Source: Notospermus geniculatus
Lineage: Eukaryota > Nemertea > Pilidiophora > Heteronemertea > Lineidae
Length of the DNA: 64,000 bases
Direction of reading: 5' to 3'
Assembly (NCBI GenBank): GCA_002633025.1
Contig: NMRB01000849.1
Coordinates: forward strand, 84,140-148,139
The translations under genes and the position numbers were made by a program. Below the pieces are notes generated by a model. That model saw only the letters and a program-made list of their open reading frames with translations. It was not told the origin of the DNA and made no database searches. This document shows positions 12,688 to 23,722 of the stretch, piece after piece (the first letter of the stretch is position 1; every line of letters begins with the position of its first letter).

Positions 12688-12954
12688 CAGGCGCGGATCC
12701 AGGATTTTTGGCAGAGGGGGGTCAGGGCGGCGGGCGCCGAAGATACCCGCGCCGACGGGGGGTCTGGGAAAATTTTCCCAGGAAATTTTGAAATCTAGAA
12801 GGCCGTAGACGCGATTTCCTGGCATCTCAGTATCAAAACAGAAGCTTTATTCTTGCGTTTTTTGCTGATTGTCGCAAATTATTGAAGAAAAAAACAATTG
12901 GTGGTGGCGAGCAGGGGGGGGGTCACGACCCCCCCCCCTCTGGATCCGCGCCTG
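12688..12954. mobile_element. hAT-like MITE with 6-7 bp target repeat
   Basis: Ends caggcgcggatccagg and ctggatccgcgcctg. It is flanked by ctgatg (12682-12687 and 12955-12960). The terminal CAG-G-CGGATCC pattern resembles a widespread hAT MITE type, which should give 8-bp duplications; only 6-7 bp are visible. 267 bp, no ORF. Confidence 0.65.
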
Positions 12955-13954
12955 CTGATGACGTCATGATTGTGGTGACGTTTCCCCTGTGCGACAAGAA
13001 GCGTCAAGGATCGACTTCAAACAGTCGTCTGAGACTCTCCATTCTGCTCGAGGTGTTGTGAGTCTTCACTATTCCAGGGCAGATACAGCCATACAGTCAT
13101 GCACACGAGACGCCTGCACGACAAATGTCGTTTACACACCAGCGGCGCCAAAATGACTGATCACTTCACGACACACGGAGCATTCTGTGTGTTGATTGTC
13201 AACCGGCTGCTTACAAACTGCCTCTTCCGAGGCCATAACAAACATGACGATGATATAATAACAACTCGTTCAAATTGAGATTTAATAAATATTTGAGTTG
13301 CTATTAGCCTATCAGTGACTAAGACCATGTTACTCCAACCTCGTACTCAGGATATACTTAGTATACATTATCCTCTTTAGATCCAGGTATCTCGTAGATA
13401 TCGACATCTGAACGAACCAAAAAAGCAGCCGTCACAACTGAATGATGACTATGACTGGGGACGAGGTTTGATTGTCTCCATTATCCATTGTGGATGTAAT
13501 CATGCAGCAGACGACGCCCTGAATTGTTTACGACACGTGACAAAGAGCCAATATTGTGTAATATCACTTCATCTGACCAAGGCTCAGTCGGTGTCCTGTC
13601 CTTCTTTGAGCTAAAATACAAATTCAGCAAGGGATGTTTGAGAAACCAGGGGTCCGTGAAAGTCCGCTCACACTGAATAATGTGTAAGAGCCTCCGGCCA
13701 GTTGATTAGACGCCATTATTACGTTTGCGTCCGTAAGGAAGTCTCTAAAACCCTCTAACGTGACTACATCCAGGCGGCGACACTCTTCTTGATAGCGCGT
13801 CACAGGTGCACCGCCACCACGCGAACGTCTCTCAGATAACGGATTACACTTGTCGGAGGCAGATCACGGATAACTTTTCGAGTTAAAGTTCGAATTTTTT
13901 TGCTTCATTCGCCGGATAACTACTGTTTCCGATGTGACTTAACGTTTGAGGAAT
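12955..13954. other. Noggin upstream region
   Basis: Presumed promoter and 5' UTR of the noggin gene. No TATA box or clear regulatory motif could be assigned. An in-frame taa at 13940-13942 closes the noggin frame upstream. Confidence 0.4.
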
Positions 13955-15046
13955 ATGACTATGTTGAAACGTTTAGTTCTCTGCGGACTAATAGCCGCGT
14001 TTGCGGTGCAGATTTTAGCCGAGGATAAGGAGGAGTTGTCTTCGAGCGGGACGGACATTGAGCCACCGAGTGTAGTGAGTGTAACGGTCGAGTCTAAGGA
14101 ACCGTCAGAAACTAGACCAGTGATTGTAGGTAAACAGCCTCCTGATATCATTGATGAGACTGATGAGGAGGCTGATGAGGACGAGGATGATGAAATAGAC
14201 AATGGTGGGCTAGAGATGCCGACGGATGTGACAGACGTGATCAGGACGACGACCGTTCAAACGGACTCTGATGATCCGGGTAATAAGATCACTGGCTCGA
14301 CCGGGATAAAACAGGACAAGGACTACGCAAGGACACAATATGAACCTATCGCCATCGATTATGACAAACATAAACCGAGGAAGAAAAATCTGAGAGTAAA
14401 ACGGTTGCTTCGTTTGCTAGCGGACGATTTCGACCCAGAGTGGATGTCATTTGAGAAACCGAAAGCCATGCGGAGCGTTCAGGCGACAGGGATTGCTTAT
14501 AAGACGGATGCAAATCTCTTGGTGTCTCTGGAGAAGTTAAATTTTACCTTCCAAGACCCGAGTGGTATGTCGTTCATGCCACCCCCGGCTCTGTTGAACG
14601 TTTTCAAGGATTGGCTGATAAGGAAGGCCGCTTGTCCGGTTCAGTTTACATGGCATGATATCGGTGACTTGTACTGGCCGAGATGGGTGAAGCGGGGTGA
14701 GTGTATGAATGACAGCCCGTGTTCCTGGCCCCCAGGAATGAGATGCGTCCCAGTCCGCAGTCACACTGTTTACATTTTGAGGTGGCACTGCAGGTGGTCC
14801 CGTGGAAAGGGCCGCAGCAGTAAGAAGGCCAAGACAAGATCCGGTTTGAGGCGCGGCAGACGGTACAACAAGATGATGTATCTAAATGACTATGCCAAAC
14901 TCCCTAAGGAGCTGAGGAGTCCTGCCTATCCCCACACCAGCCGAACCACTTCAAGGAGAGAACGTGCTGATATACCGAAAGTCAGATGCAAGTGGCTTAA
15001 AATTCCTTATCCCGTCATTGCCAATTGTTTCTGTGCCTGTGATTGA
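13955..15046 (+). CDS. NOG: Noggin-like BMP antagonist, single exon
   Basis: Secreted BMP-binding protein of 363 residues. Start chosen at the ATG at 13955 (MTMLKR), because the frame is closed by taa 15 bases upstream. A signal peptide covers about residues 1-22. Next comes an acidic low-complexity stretch (ETDEEADEDEDDE), then RVKRLLRLLADDFDPEWM, matching the LLxxxYDPxxM segment of noggins. The C-terminal region has CPVQFTWHDIGDLYWPRWVK, CSWPPGMRC, LRWHC and the final IPYPVIANCFCACD. I count nine C-terminal cysteines, as in vertebrate noggin. Unusual points are its length (vertebrate noggin is about 230 residues), a basic insertion of roughly 70 residues between RWHC and VRCKW, and an RVKR furin-type site. 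It is intronless, as noggins usually are. Confidence 0.93.
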   Translation: MTMLKRLVLCGLIAAFAVQILAEDKEELSSSGTDIEPPSVVSVTVESKEPSETRPVIVGKQPPDIIDETDEEADEDEDDEIDNGGLEMPTDVTDVIRTTTVQTDSDDPGNKITGSTGIKQDKDYARTQYEPIAIDYDKHKPRKKNLRVKRLLRLLADDFDPEWMSFEKPKAMRSVQATGIAYKTDANLLVSLEKLNFTFQDPSGMSFMPPPALLNVFKDWLIRKAACPVQFTWHDIGDLYWPRWVKRGECMNDSPCSWPPGMRCVPVRSHTVYILRWHCRWSRGKGRSSKKAKTRSGLRRGRRYNKMMYLNDYAKLPKELRSPAYPHTSRTTSRRERADIPKVRCKWLKIPYPVIANCFCACD

Positions 15047-16100
15047 AGTGACACATACAAAAGAGGAACGATCCCTAGGCCTAGACTTTCCTACGTAAAG
15101 GTGTGGGTCCATTGATCACATACTCACATCGAGGGTCCCCCACCAAGACTATAGTAATTCTCTACGCACAGAAGTCAGGATTCCTCAGTTTTTCGACGGT
15201 AATGGCGTGTTTCTAAAGTGGTGAAACCTTATGACAACCGGATAAATTTAACAGGGAATCGTGTGAGGCTACATTCTCTGAGACTGATGAAGAAAGGCCG
15301 AGACGTGGATGAAACAACATTCGGGGGAATTCGCCCCCAGGGAACTCGACCGATGGATTACTTACTTGGTAAAAGTCAGGGTGAACTTGATAAGTGTGAA
15401 GTCAGGGTGAACTTGATAAGTGTGAAGTCACGTGGATTACACTTTATCACTACTTCACACCCAGATAATGGAAAGTGTTATCGAACCTGTTGGACGGCAG
15501 ATTCAAAGTGTTTTATCAAAATCTCGTAATTGTGCGAGGTTGCCAGAAATCCTTGGATTAAAATATGGTGAAACAGTGTACATGTCATATCTTTGTTTGT
15601 ATGCAAATTGATGGTTGATTAACAAAGACGGCCTTCTGACTGTTCTCAACATACAAACTAATCAACACATTTACATCGTATATTTTATCAGATAAGGTAT
15701 AATCAGGCAGTGTAAATTTCGAGCGTGACTTGCCCCGCGGCGAGACAGGAAGCACATATGTTGCTTTACGTTTTTCGTTTATTTTATGACAAACAGTTCG
15801 AACAAGACCACCGGCGTCAAGATACAAACAAAAAAAGGTTTACTTCTTATTCTGAACCGGTTTGAGTTTCGCCTTCAGTTGAATAAGTTCCCGAACACCT
15901 CGCTGTCATCTCACTGCTCGACTGGGGTGGATGCAGCTCACCATGTGAGCGAGGCTCACCTTCATTCTGACCTCAAACATCAACAGATATCACATTTTTG
16001 AAAGGTCAACTTTGGTGCAAATCAAGTCACTTCATTCAGCTGTATCGTACATGTATAAAGAGCATTTTGGTCAACATGTCGTCGACATTATGTAAATATG
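15047..16100. other. Noggin 3' flank, nothing recognised
   Basis: Presumed 3' UTR and intergenic DNA. A short direct repeat gtcagggtgaacttgataag occurs twice at about 15376-15422. No gene is supported. Confidence 0.4.
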
Positions 16101-16328
16101 GAGGTTCTCCACGTGACGTCACATTTCCATGACGACGCGATGCCGCCATATTGGCCGTCAGAATGTCAAGCGGCGTCACGACATGAACACAGCGTCAACA
16201 CACATATCAAAATGTCATGACGTCAAAATGTCATGACGTGATAGTTGACGTCATCGCCGGCCATTTGACGGCCAATATGGCCGATTCCTTGCAGTCACGT
16301 GACCGTTGTGACGTTAGTGAAGAACCTC
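16101..16328. mobile_element. gaggttct MITE, uninterrupted copy
   Basis: Ends gaggttctccacgtgacgtc and gacgttagtgaagaacctc. The interior holds repeated aaaatgtcatgacgt and the paired ccatattggccgtca / tgacggccaatatgg. It is the same family as the element at 59428-60018 and shows the uninterrupted form of the site invaded there. 228 bp, no ORF. Confidence 0.8.
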
Positions 16329-17290
16329 TGTAGGCTTATAATGATCGTCTCATGTAGGTTAACTTAATGTGTTCCAGGTCGACCCTGCGGTCTTCGATGT
16401 TGGGTCTGCCCGGAATAAGTCACTATTTAGCACAATTAAGATTGAAATGATGTAGGTAACGTCATTTATTGGTAATTAACACGAAAAAGAGATTTAGCCT
16501 AGTTTTCTCTACAATACGACAGCGCACTGTCAAGAACAATTTATTCGTTATTGAACCAAATTTGATTTCTTTTCTGACCATTTCCCTCCATAAACAATCA
16601 TGAATGTAGGGTATATTATTTTGTAAGATAGTGTGTAAATAAGTTCACTCAAGGTATCATTGTAGTCTAATGTGATTTAATTATAAAGTTATTCACGAAT
16701 TGAGTCTTCCCCTTGCTTTTGGAATACAATGTATACCGTAGTTGAACACGCGTTTATAGTCACAACCCGGATACGCGTTTGTATGGTAAAACTCAAATAT
16801 CGACGGAGTTTGCATTTCGCATCATAACATAAGTCTCCAGTCTAAAATAACATTGCATGGACTTGTTCGGATGCCTCTGGTATGTAGCTACCGGGTACTT
16901 CGAAAAGCTATTCTCAGTGTTCCCAGTGTTAGGTGAAAAACAAAACCACCACCTCATGCATGGGCGACTTTTAGACGGCGATCGGGTAACGATGCTGTCT
17001 CCTGGTGCATGGTGGGGAGGAATGCTGTATCTTGACTTGTGTGACCTTGAATGTGAATGCAGAGTTCACTCTGACCTTCGAAGGATCTCGTGTGACATCT
17101 GGGTCGACGATATAACAAACAGACGAGAGATCAGTGAAATTTCATGTCCTTCAAATGACAGGGTCGAATAGCGGGGTGTGACAACCCTGTACCACTAGTT
17201 CTGTGAAGTTCGGGGGGGGGGGCAAATACTTTTAAAACAAGAGCGTCAGTATGTTAGTCACTGTCGTGGGGTTGGCCCCTTCGCCATCAC
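16329..17290. other. Intergenic, nothing recognised
   Basis: No coding region or repeat family assigned, apart from a G run at about 17211-17222. Confidence 0.4.
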
Positions 17291-17444
17291 CAGGGTCTCT
17301 GCCAGAAATTTTTTTGAGGGTACTAATTTCTTCAAAATCAGCAAAACCCCCCATGAAATTACAGAAAATGGCCCGTTTCTGTTCCTTTGAGGGTACTATT
17401 ATAGCCTAGTACCTTTAGTAGCCTACCCTCTGGCGGAAACACTG
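17291..17444. repeat. Degenerate tctggcggaaac foldback
   Basis: Left cagggtctctgccagaaa and right ccctctggcggaaacactg are imperfect inverted copies. Internal gagggtacta occurs twice. Related in its ends to 30094-30380. Confidence 0.55.
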
Positions 17445-18128
17445 AATTCACTGCTGTCATCTGTACAGCTCTTTCCACACGATCAAATTCGTGGTCAAAT
17501 TCTCTGAATAGGTTACATGGACATTGAAGAAGGGACACACGGGTCCTTGTCGAATGATACTGAAGAAAGCAGCTTGCTTGAGGGAGGGATTTGGCGGCAC
17601 CACAACCAAACGAAGACCGGTGTAGACTCTTTAGATTCTTGTTACTCCAAAACCTACCTTGAGGCGTTGAGGATAGTTCTGTTTACTTATGACTTATGAT
17701 TGATCTTTCCTTTCCATCATGCGTAGATAGCACAAAGCCCAGGGCAAAAACTTTCTGCGTTTTGCTATCTGTTGTGAGTAGAGGCGGAACTTTCACATCG
17801 CTTGGTTGGCCTGGCGGTAAAATTGCCGCCAAACCGATGTCTTAATGTGTCAATTAATCTACTTATTACCATAATTTGAATGTGCCATTTTCGTTAGTTT
17901 AAGCTAAACCAGGCCACACCTGTAAAGTATCAACCCAAATGGAGACAAAGAAAGCATTTTTTCCTCTTTCAAAACATCTCTGACCAAACTCATCATGCCG
18001 AAGGCGGTGAAGTCAGTCTCGTGTTTTTTGTCATTCTTGGAATCATTGTCTCTTTTGATGGAGTTTGAGAATCTTTGACCAAAAGAAAACCATCGAATGT
18101 ACCGATGTAAGAACACTGACAGTGAATC

Positions 18129-18238
18129 CATCCTCCCATAGCAGGGCTTTGGTCTCGCTCCTTTTCATACATGTCCACACTGACACGAAGTGAGAGGATG
18201 AAAAGGAGCGAGGTAAAAACCCCTGCTGTGGGAGGATG
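18129..18238. mobile_element. catcctccc foldback MITE, copy 2
   Basis: Arms catcctcccatagcagggc and gctgtgggaggatg, with inner arms tcgctccttttcat and atgaaaaggagcga. Confidence 0.75.
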
Positions 18239-19200
18239 GTTTAATCATTCTTTGAGGAGCGACCCTGAGGGACAAAAAGCCATCCTTTCATAGTTGATGA
18301 AGAGGTACGCTGGCGGGCGAGTTGGACAATATACCAAGAATACTTGTGTTTCTTGATAGTCAGTGATTACAGTTCCTCTTGTTCTCCACGAGTTTGGCCT
18401 CAATGGCAGGCCACTCGGTGATGCACAAAAGTGATTATCAACTGGGTTTTGTTGTCCAGCTAAAAATTAAGTGGCTCTAAACCTTCACCCATTCTTGTCT
18501 GGTAAAAGAACCGAGGTTGTTGGCATGTAACATCGTGAACTTGAGTCTCAGATATCTTGTCCAACACGCTGGTTGCGGAGCTACTCCTACTGTTTGCATA
18601 TATATTATTGCTTGTCATTCAGTGCGCTGGGTCACTTCTTAACAATGCTTCTTATCGGTCGAGGTATTTATGACCTACATCACCGACTTACAAAGATAAA
18701 GTTCCGCCAAAGTTTAACTCCCTGTCCGCATTCCGCTACCATCTTCCGTGTCCACGTACCGCTCTTCGACTGCCGTCACGAATGCACTGACATTTTAGAC
18801 AGTGTAGACTGCACTGACATTATAGACAGTAGACTGGTATAGACTGGTGCCCGTCCTCGAGGACAGGGACCAGTCTAACTGACAGCAGGTCAACTTGACG
18901 TGATCAGTTGTGCATGTCCGCAGTGCGGCTGCAACCATTCGCCTGACGTCGGTCACGTGGCATTTCATAAAGCATTTGATTGAATTAAAACTTCCCTTCT
19001 CCAACATAGAAACTGGAGGCCAATGTAAATCGACGTAGTTGTATGAGGAATCATATTTCACTGGAATGTTCCTAAGTTCAGGTCAACTGCGATTAAAACT
19101 TGATTATCAAGGATGATGTTTCTGTTAGTGTCATGGTTCAATCACCTTCCATAATGAATATTACTTCTTCCACTCATGCCGTACGTCAGCACTTGCCGTG
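18239..19200. other. Intergenic with one short palindrome
   Basis: A palindrome at 18841-18876 reads agactggtgcccgtcctcga then its inverse ending ggaccagtct. A related gactggtcccctgtcctcgag occurs near 11163. No gene recognised. Confidence 0.5.
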
Positions 19201-19939
19201 TTTGGGGGAACGTTACAAATTCATTCCATTCTAACTATTTACCCTCAGGTTGACTTTTGTCGAAGGTAAATTTCAGCGACAAACCAGATAACATGAAACC
19301 TCACTTTATAACTTAGCTTTGTCTTTTCCACTTGACCAGGTATTCGGAGCTGTGTGTTTGGCCGGGAAGAGGTGCTTGAGTCCATTACCTTGAGAGGTAA
19401 AGCTAGTTTGGTCAGGCCTTGAGAGGGTTACCTATGATCGCACCATTACAAAGTTTTGTACTCTTCTTTTCAGTCGTTGTTTTTGCTCAACTTGTGTGAA
19501 AATATTTTGACAGTGGCACAATTAACTTTGTTAGGTTCAGCTGGGGGACAAAGCGATCGTTTTATGTGCCGTCCTGGTGACTTTTTAGGCCACAGCAGTT
19601 TAATTTTATGTTTCCTGTCGTTGTTTTTGCCTAAGCTGTGACTCTGTTGAAGTAAACCAATCCCGCCCGTGACTGAGTGTCCACGACAAATTTTGTTGAC
19701 TTTTGCGAGAGGCGGACACACCCTCACGCAGGCGTGGGAGGAGGACACACCCGCACGCAGGCGTGGGAGGAGGACACACCCGCACGCAGGCGTGAGAGGA
19801 GGACACACCCGCACGCAGGCGTGAGAGGCGGACACACCCGCACGCAGGCGTGAGAGGAGGACACACCCGCACGCAGGCGTGAGAGGAGGACACACCCGCA
19901 CGCAGGCGTGAGAGGAGGACACACCCGCACGCAGGCGTG
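19201..19939. repeat. 740-bp block with 29-bp minisatellite, copy 1
   Basis: Nearly identical to 19941-20652 and separated from it by a single n. The right third is about eight copies of a 29-bp GC-rich unit (gaggacacacccgcacgcag followed by gcgtgagag) at 19710-19939. Open frames in several phases across the array encode repetitive AGVSSSHACVRVCPP and are by-products of the repeat. Confidence 0.9.
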
Positions 19940-19940
19940 N

Positions 19941-20652
19941 TGTTTGGGGGAACGTTACAAATTCATTCCATTCTAACTATTTACCCTCAGGTTGACTTTT
20001 GTCGAAGGTAAATTTCAGCGACAAACCAGATAACATGAAACCTCACTTTATAACTTAGCTTTGTCTTTTCCACTTGACCAGGTATTCGGAGCTGTGTGTT
20101 TGGCCGGGAAGAGGTGCTTGAGTCCATTACCTTGAGAGGTAAAGCTAGTTTGGTCAGGCCTTGAGAGGGTTACCTATGATCGCACCATTACAAAGTTTTG
20201 TACTCTTCTTTTCAGTCGTTGTTTTTGCTCAACTTGTGTGAAAATATTTTGACAGTGGCACAATTAACTTTGTTAGGTTCAGCTGGGGGACAAAGCGATC
20301 GTTTTATGTGCCGTCCTGGTGACTTTTTAGGCCACATCAGTTTAATTTTATGTTTCCTGTCGTTGTTTTTGCCTAAGCTGTGACTCTGTTGAAGTAAACC
20401 AATCCCGCCCGTGACTGAGTGTCCACGACAAATTTTGTTGACTTTTGCGAGAGGCGGACACACCCGCACGCAGGCGTGAGAGGCGGACACACCCGCACGC
20501 AGGCGTGGGAGGAGGACACACCCGCACGCAGGCGTGAGAGGAGGACACACCCGCACGCAGGCGTGAGAGGCGGACACACCCGCACGCAGGCGTGAGAGGA
20601 GGACACACCCGCACGCAGGCGTGAGAGGAGGACACACCCGCACGCAGGCGTG
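19941..20652. repeat. 740-bp block with 29-bp minisatellite, copy 2
   Basis: Restarts after the n at 19940 with tgtttgggggaacgttac, as at 19199. The array at 20452-20652 has about seven units with a different order of gaggcgg and gaggagg variants. The restart at an n suggests an allelic copy placed in tandem by the assembler. Confidence 0.9.
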
Positions 20653-20964
20653 GCAGGGAGAATTACTGTCTATCGGAACTTCATCATTCCGCTCTATGTT
20701 CGTGAAGTCGATACAGTGGCCTGTTATGTCCGGTGTGATTTTATGACTCCATAACCTCCCGACTTATGATCTTGATAAAAACGACGCCGATTTTGTTGAC
20801 AAATTATCCACCAACTCATCACGGTACTTGTCGTGTGTGGACCGTTTCCTGGTAATAGGTGACAATGTAAACACCTGTCTTGCTCAGGCGACTTTACCTA
20901 CCCTACCTGTCTTTTCTTTTTATGGGCAACTCGGCCACTGAAACGAACGGCAACCCTTTGTGTC
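20653..20964. other. Intergenic, nothing recognised
   Basis: No coding or repeat signal assigned. Confidence 0.4.
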
Positions 20965-21089
20965 AATGGCTGGTATTCATAAAAGTTAGCAAATGCTTTT
21001 ACTTAAGATTTGCACAGCAATGTCCGATGTAAATGTATTACAAAACCTGAAGTAAAAGCATTTGCTAACTTTTATAAACACCAGCCATT
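20965..21089. mobile_element. Foldback element, about 125 bp
   Basis: Arms aatggctggtattcataaaa and tttataaacaccagccatt, continuing inward with gttagcaaatgcttttactt and aagtaaaagcatttgctaac; about 40 bp per arm. Confidence 0.8.
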
Positions 21090-22383
21090 CAAAGTGCTAA
21101 AGAAACCAACAATGCTGACTTGCCCATGAGAGCCATCTCACGTGGAGCGCCGTCTGGCGTGAGAGAACAACCACGTCTCGACGTGTAAAGAAGACTGGCG
21201 AACATGAACAACACATGGGCGATTTTCATGCCCTCACTGACTCCCAGGCGCCGTCGCTTGTTCCACATGACGACTTTTTTACCCTGTCATGCTCTTGATC
21301 TTAAAGGGCCTTTACTCCAAACCGTTTATTGCAACAAGCATCTTATAATGTAAGCTTAGATATGAAGATATTTCGCCGGGGGCCCAGCTTACCTATGATG
21401 GGCATAATCTAACTAAAGAAACCATGCCAGGCATCCAACACCATTAGGCTCAGGTAACATGTCAGTCGGCAGCAAATTGCTTGCTCTACCGTCAGTTAAT
21501 GTGTGTTCTTAGTTTAGTGTGTGTCTCTCTCTACAAGGTTTATTCTGTGGTCTTACCAACATCTATATGTTCCTGTAATAACACGTCATATTCTTCCTAC
21601 CTAACCACGGAATGAAGACGATTTCTACCGAATGACAGGACGCCTCAGAAAGGCGGCAAGAATGTTGCAAATCAAAATCGAGCCGAAAAACCAGATCACG
21701 GCGTGTCACATCAACGAACGTCATTGGGTAAAAGAGCTACATATTGAGTGAATTTGACGACATTCGTTGAGCAATGTGGGAGGAAACCGGAGGTCTGAGG
21801 AAACACTGAAGAAAAGTCAGACTGGGCTAGGAAGGCTCTAGCTTCAAGGTCGGGCCGGCGTTTCCACAACGTGATAGATAATCTTAGAGAACCAGTTCAG
21901 TTCATGGGAACAGAGAATAGATGGCAGTCTTCACGCTAGCCCTCATCTACATGCTGCTTTTTCATAAACAACATCCATCTCTCTCAGCCTCACTCAGGTC
22001 GACTTGTTCTTCCTATCTGATCCATCACTACGGGTGTGATGACAGAGAACCGTTCACTCCTCTCGGATACAGATATCATAATTCACTGAACAAATACATC
22101 ATGATATCTTGACTTGAAACCTGGCGAGAAAACATGCCGAGTTCGCACGGGATAAAAATGGTAGATCTGATCCCACTCTCCAGACAGCAACTTGTAGGAG
22201 TCACTGCTGGTTTCGCACCTACAGATCAGCCTGGAGACTGGCAAAAACGCGCAGGAGATAATCTGGTAGTGCGAGTTGACTCATTCATTCATTAGACGGG
22301 GGGNGGGGGGGGGGCAGCGCGTCAATGGAGAAGCAGTTTACTTGATTCTCTGTTCAGTTCAGTTTATTCAACCAAAGGCCTGA
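21090..22383. other. Intergenic, nothing recognised
   Basis: Only weak short ORFs and a G run interrupted by one n at 22304. Confidence 0.4.
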
Positions 22384-22500
22384 GGCCAAGCGCACATTTG
22401 TCCGGGACATTTGCGGCAAAACTCAATGCGGTAGGGTTGTTTTTAAAGTCGACTAAACACCCCTACCGCATTGAGTTTTGCCGCAAATGTGCGCTTGGCC
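22384..22500. mobile_element. Foldback element, about 117 bp
   Basis: Outer arms ggccaagcgcacatttg and caaatgtgcgcttggcc. Inner arms gcggcaaaactcaatgcgg and ccgcattgagttttgccgc, then tagggttgttt and the imperfect inverse aaacaccccta. Confidence 0.8.
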
Positions 22501-23253
22501 AAACCAGTTGCCGGGTACAGTAAATTCCAAAAGTAGCGTACACAACAAGTAGGCCTACATGGTGTTGAGCAGTGTAGGCCTAGACTCAATCCCGTCACCG
22601 ATATCAAGAATCGGACCCCTATAGGCTTCACACTTTCAAGTCCGTCAAATATCAGGAGTCGCGCTAAGATGGTTTGAACAACCTAACGTTTGAATTGGCT
22701 CTTGACCCTTGTTGAGTCAAGTCTACACGCCTGTCTTCTTACTCGAGATAGACCACGGATGTGTTCTCAAGTAGTCATTGTGTCAAGTGCAGATAAGATA
22801 ATCAAAAACCAAGCATGAGCTCAATCCAAACGAATAACTGCTCGTCAGATATTCCCTTGAAGTACTACATGTATAAGATAAGTATAATGTATAAGTAAGA
22901 TTCTTTTGATATGGCGCCACATTTTCCTCAGGCTGAACATCGCAGTGGCTATGGTGGTCAAGAATAATAGCCCCCCCCCCCCACACACATACTTTTCGTC
23001 TTCTCTACCAAATGAGGACTGTAACAGGCCAGCCTCCCTGTTCGTCCGTCTTCTACATCAGTGCCATCTATTGGAAAGAACGAGTAATACCAGTTGCGTC
23101 GGTGAGACTTGCGGCAGCACGTGTTCCATGTACGCTAATGACCGAGTCTGTAGTCGATAGAATCTGATGAAATTTGAGTCTCTTTATTACTCATGTGGAC
23201 GGAAATGCCCCGACAAAGATATCCGTCGAAGAAGGGTCCATACATTGTAGGTC

Positions 23254-23488
23254 CGTTTATACAGAGCGCGACCCCGACTGCGACCGCGACAGCGACACCA
23301 ACCGCGACAGCCGCTGTGTATAAATATAAACGAAAACGTCGTGGTCGCCTAGAAATATGCCAGGACGCATTGAAGTTCACACTACAAAAAAGTGTCGCGC
23401 GACATTTTCAAAAAATTCGCTCTGGAAGCAATCTCTGCGGCATGTCGCGCGACCAAAATTTTGGTTGCGGTCGCGTTGTGTATAAACG
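23254..23488. mobile_element. cgtttatac foldback element
   Basis: Ends cgtttatacagagcgcgac and gtcgcgttgtgtataaacg. The left interior is a degenerate gcgacc/gcgacag simple repeat. About 235 bp, no coding evidence. Confidence 0.6.
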
Positions 23489-23722
23489 TTCCCATTTATT
23501 TTACAATTGATCAATCCGATGCGGCTGTCGCGGTCGCGGGCCTTCGCGGGGTCGATGCCTGCTGAGAAGCGCAGGCTTCTGTGACGACATCCGTGACGCC
23601 ACATCATTACGCGTACGTTGCCATGGCGCGTCACGCTTGACCACGTAAAGATGACCATCATGACTGTAACGTGTATTTCCCGCCCTGGAATATGACTGAA
23701 TAGATTCTGGGGAAATAGATTC

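Noticed and set aside
19470-20643. 150- and 143-residue minus-strand ORFs (HACVRVCPP repeats)
   Set aside because: By-products of the 29-bp minisatellite, open in several frames at once.
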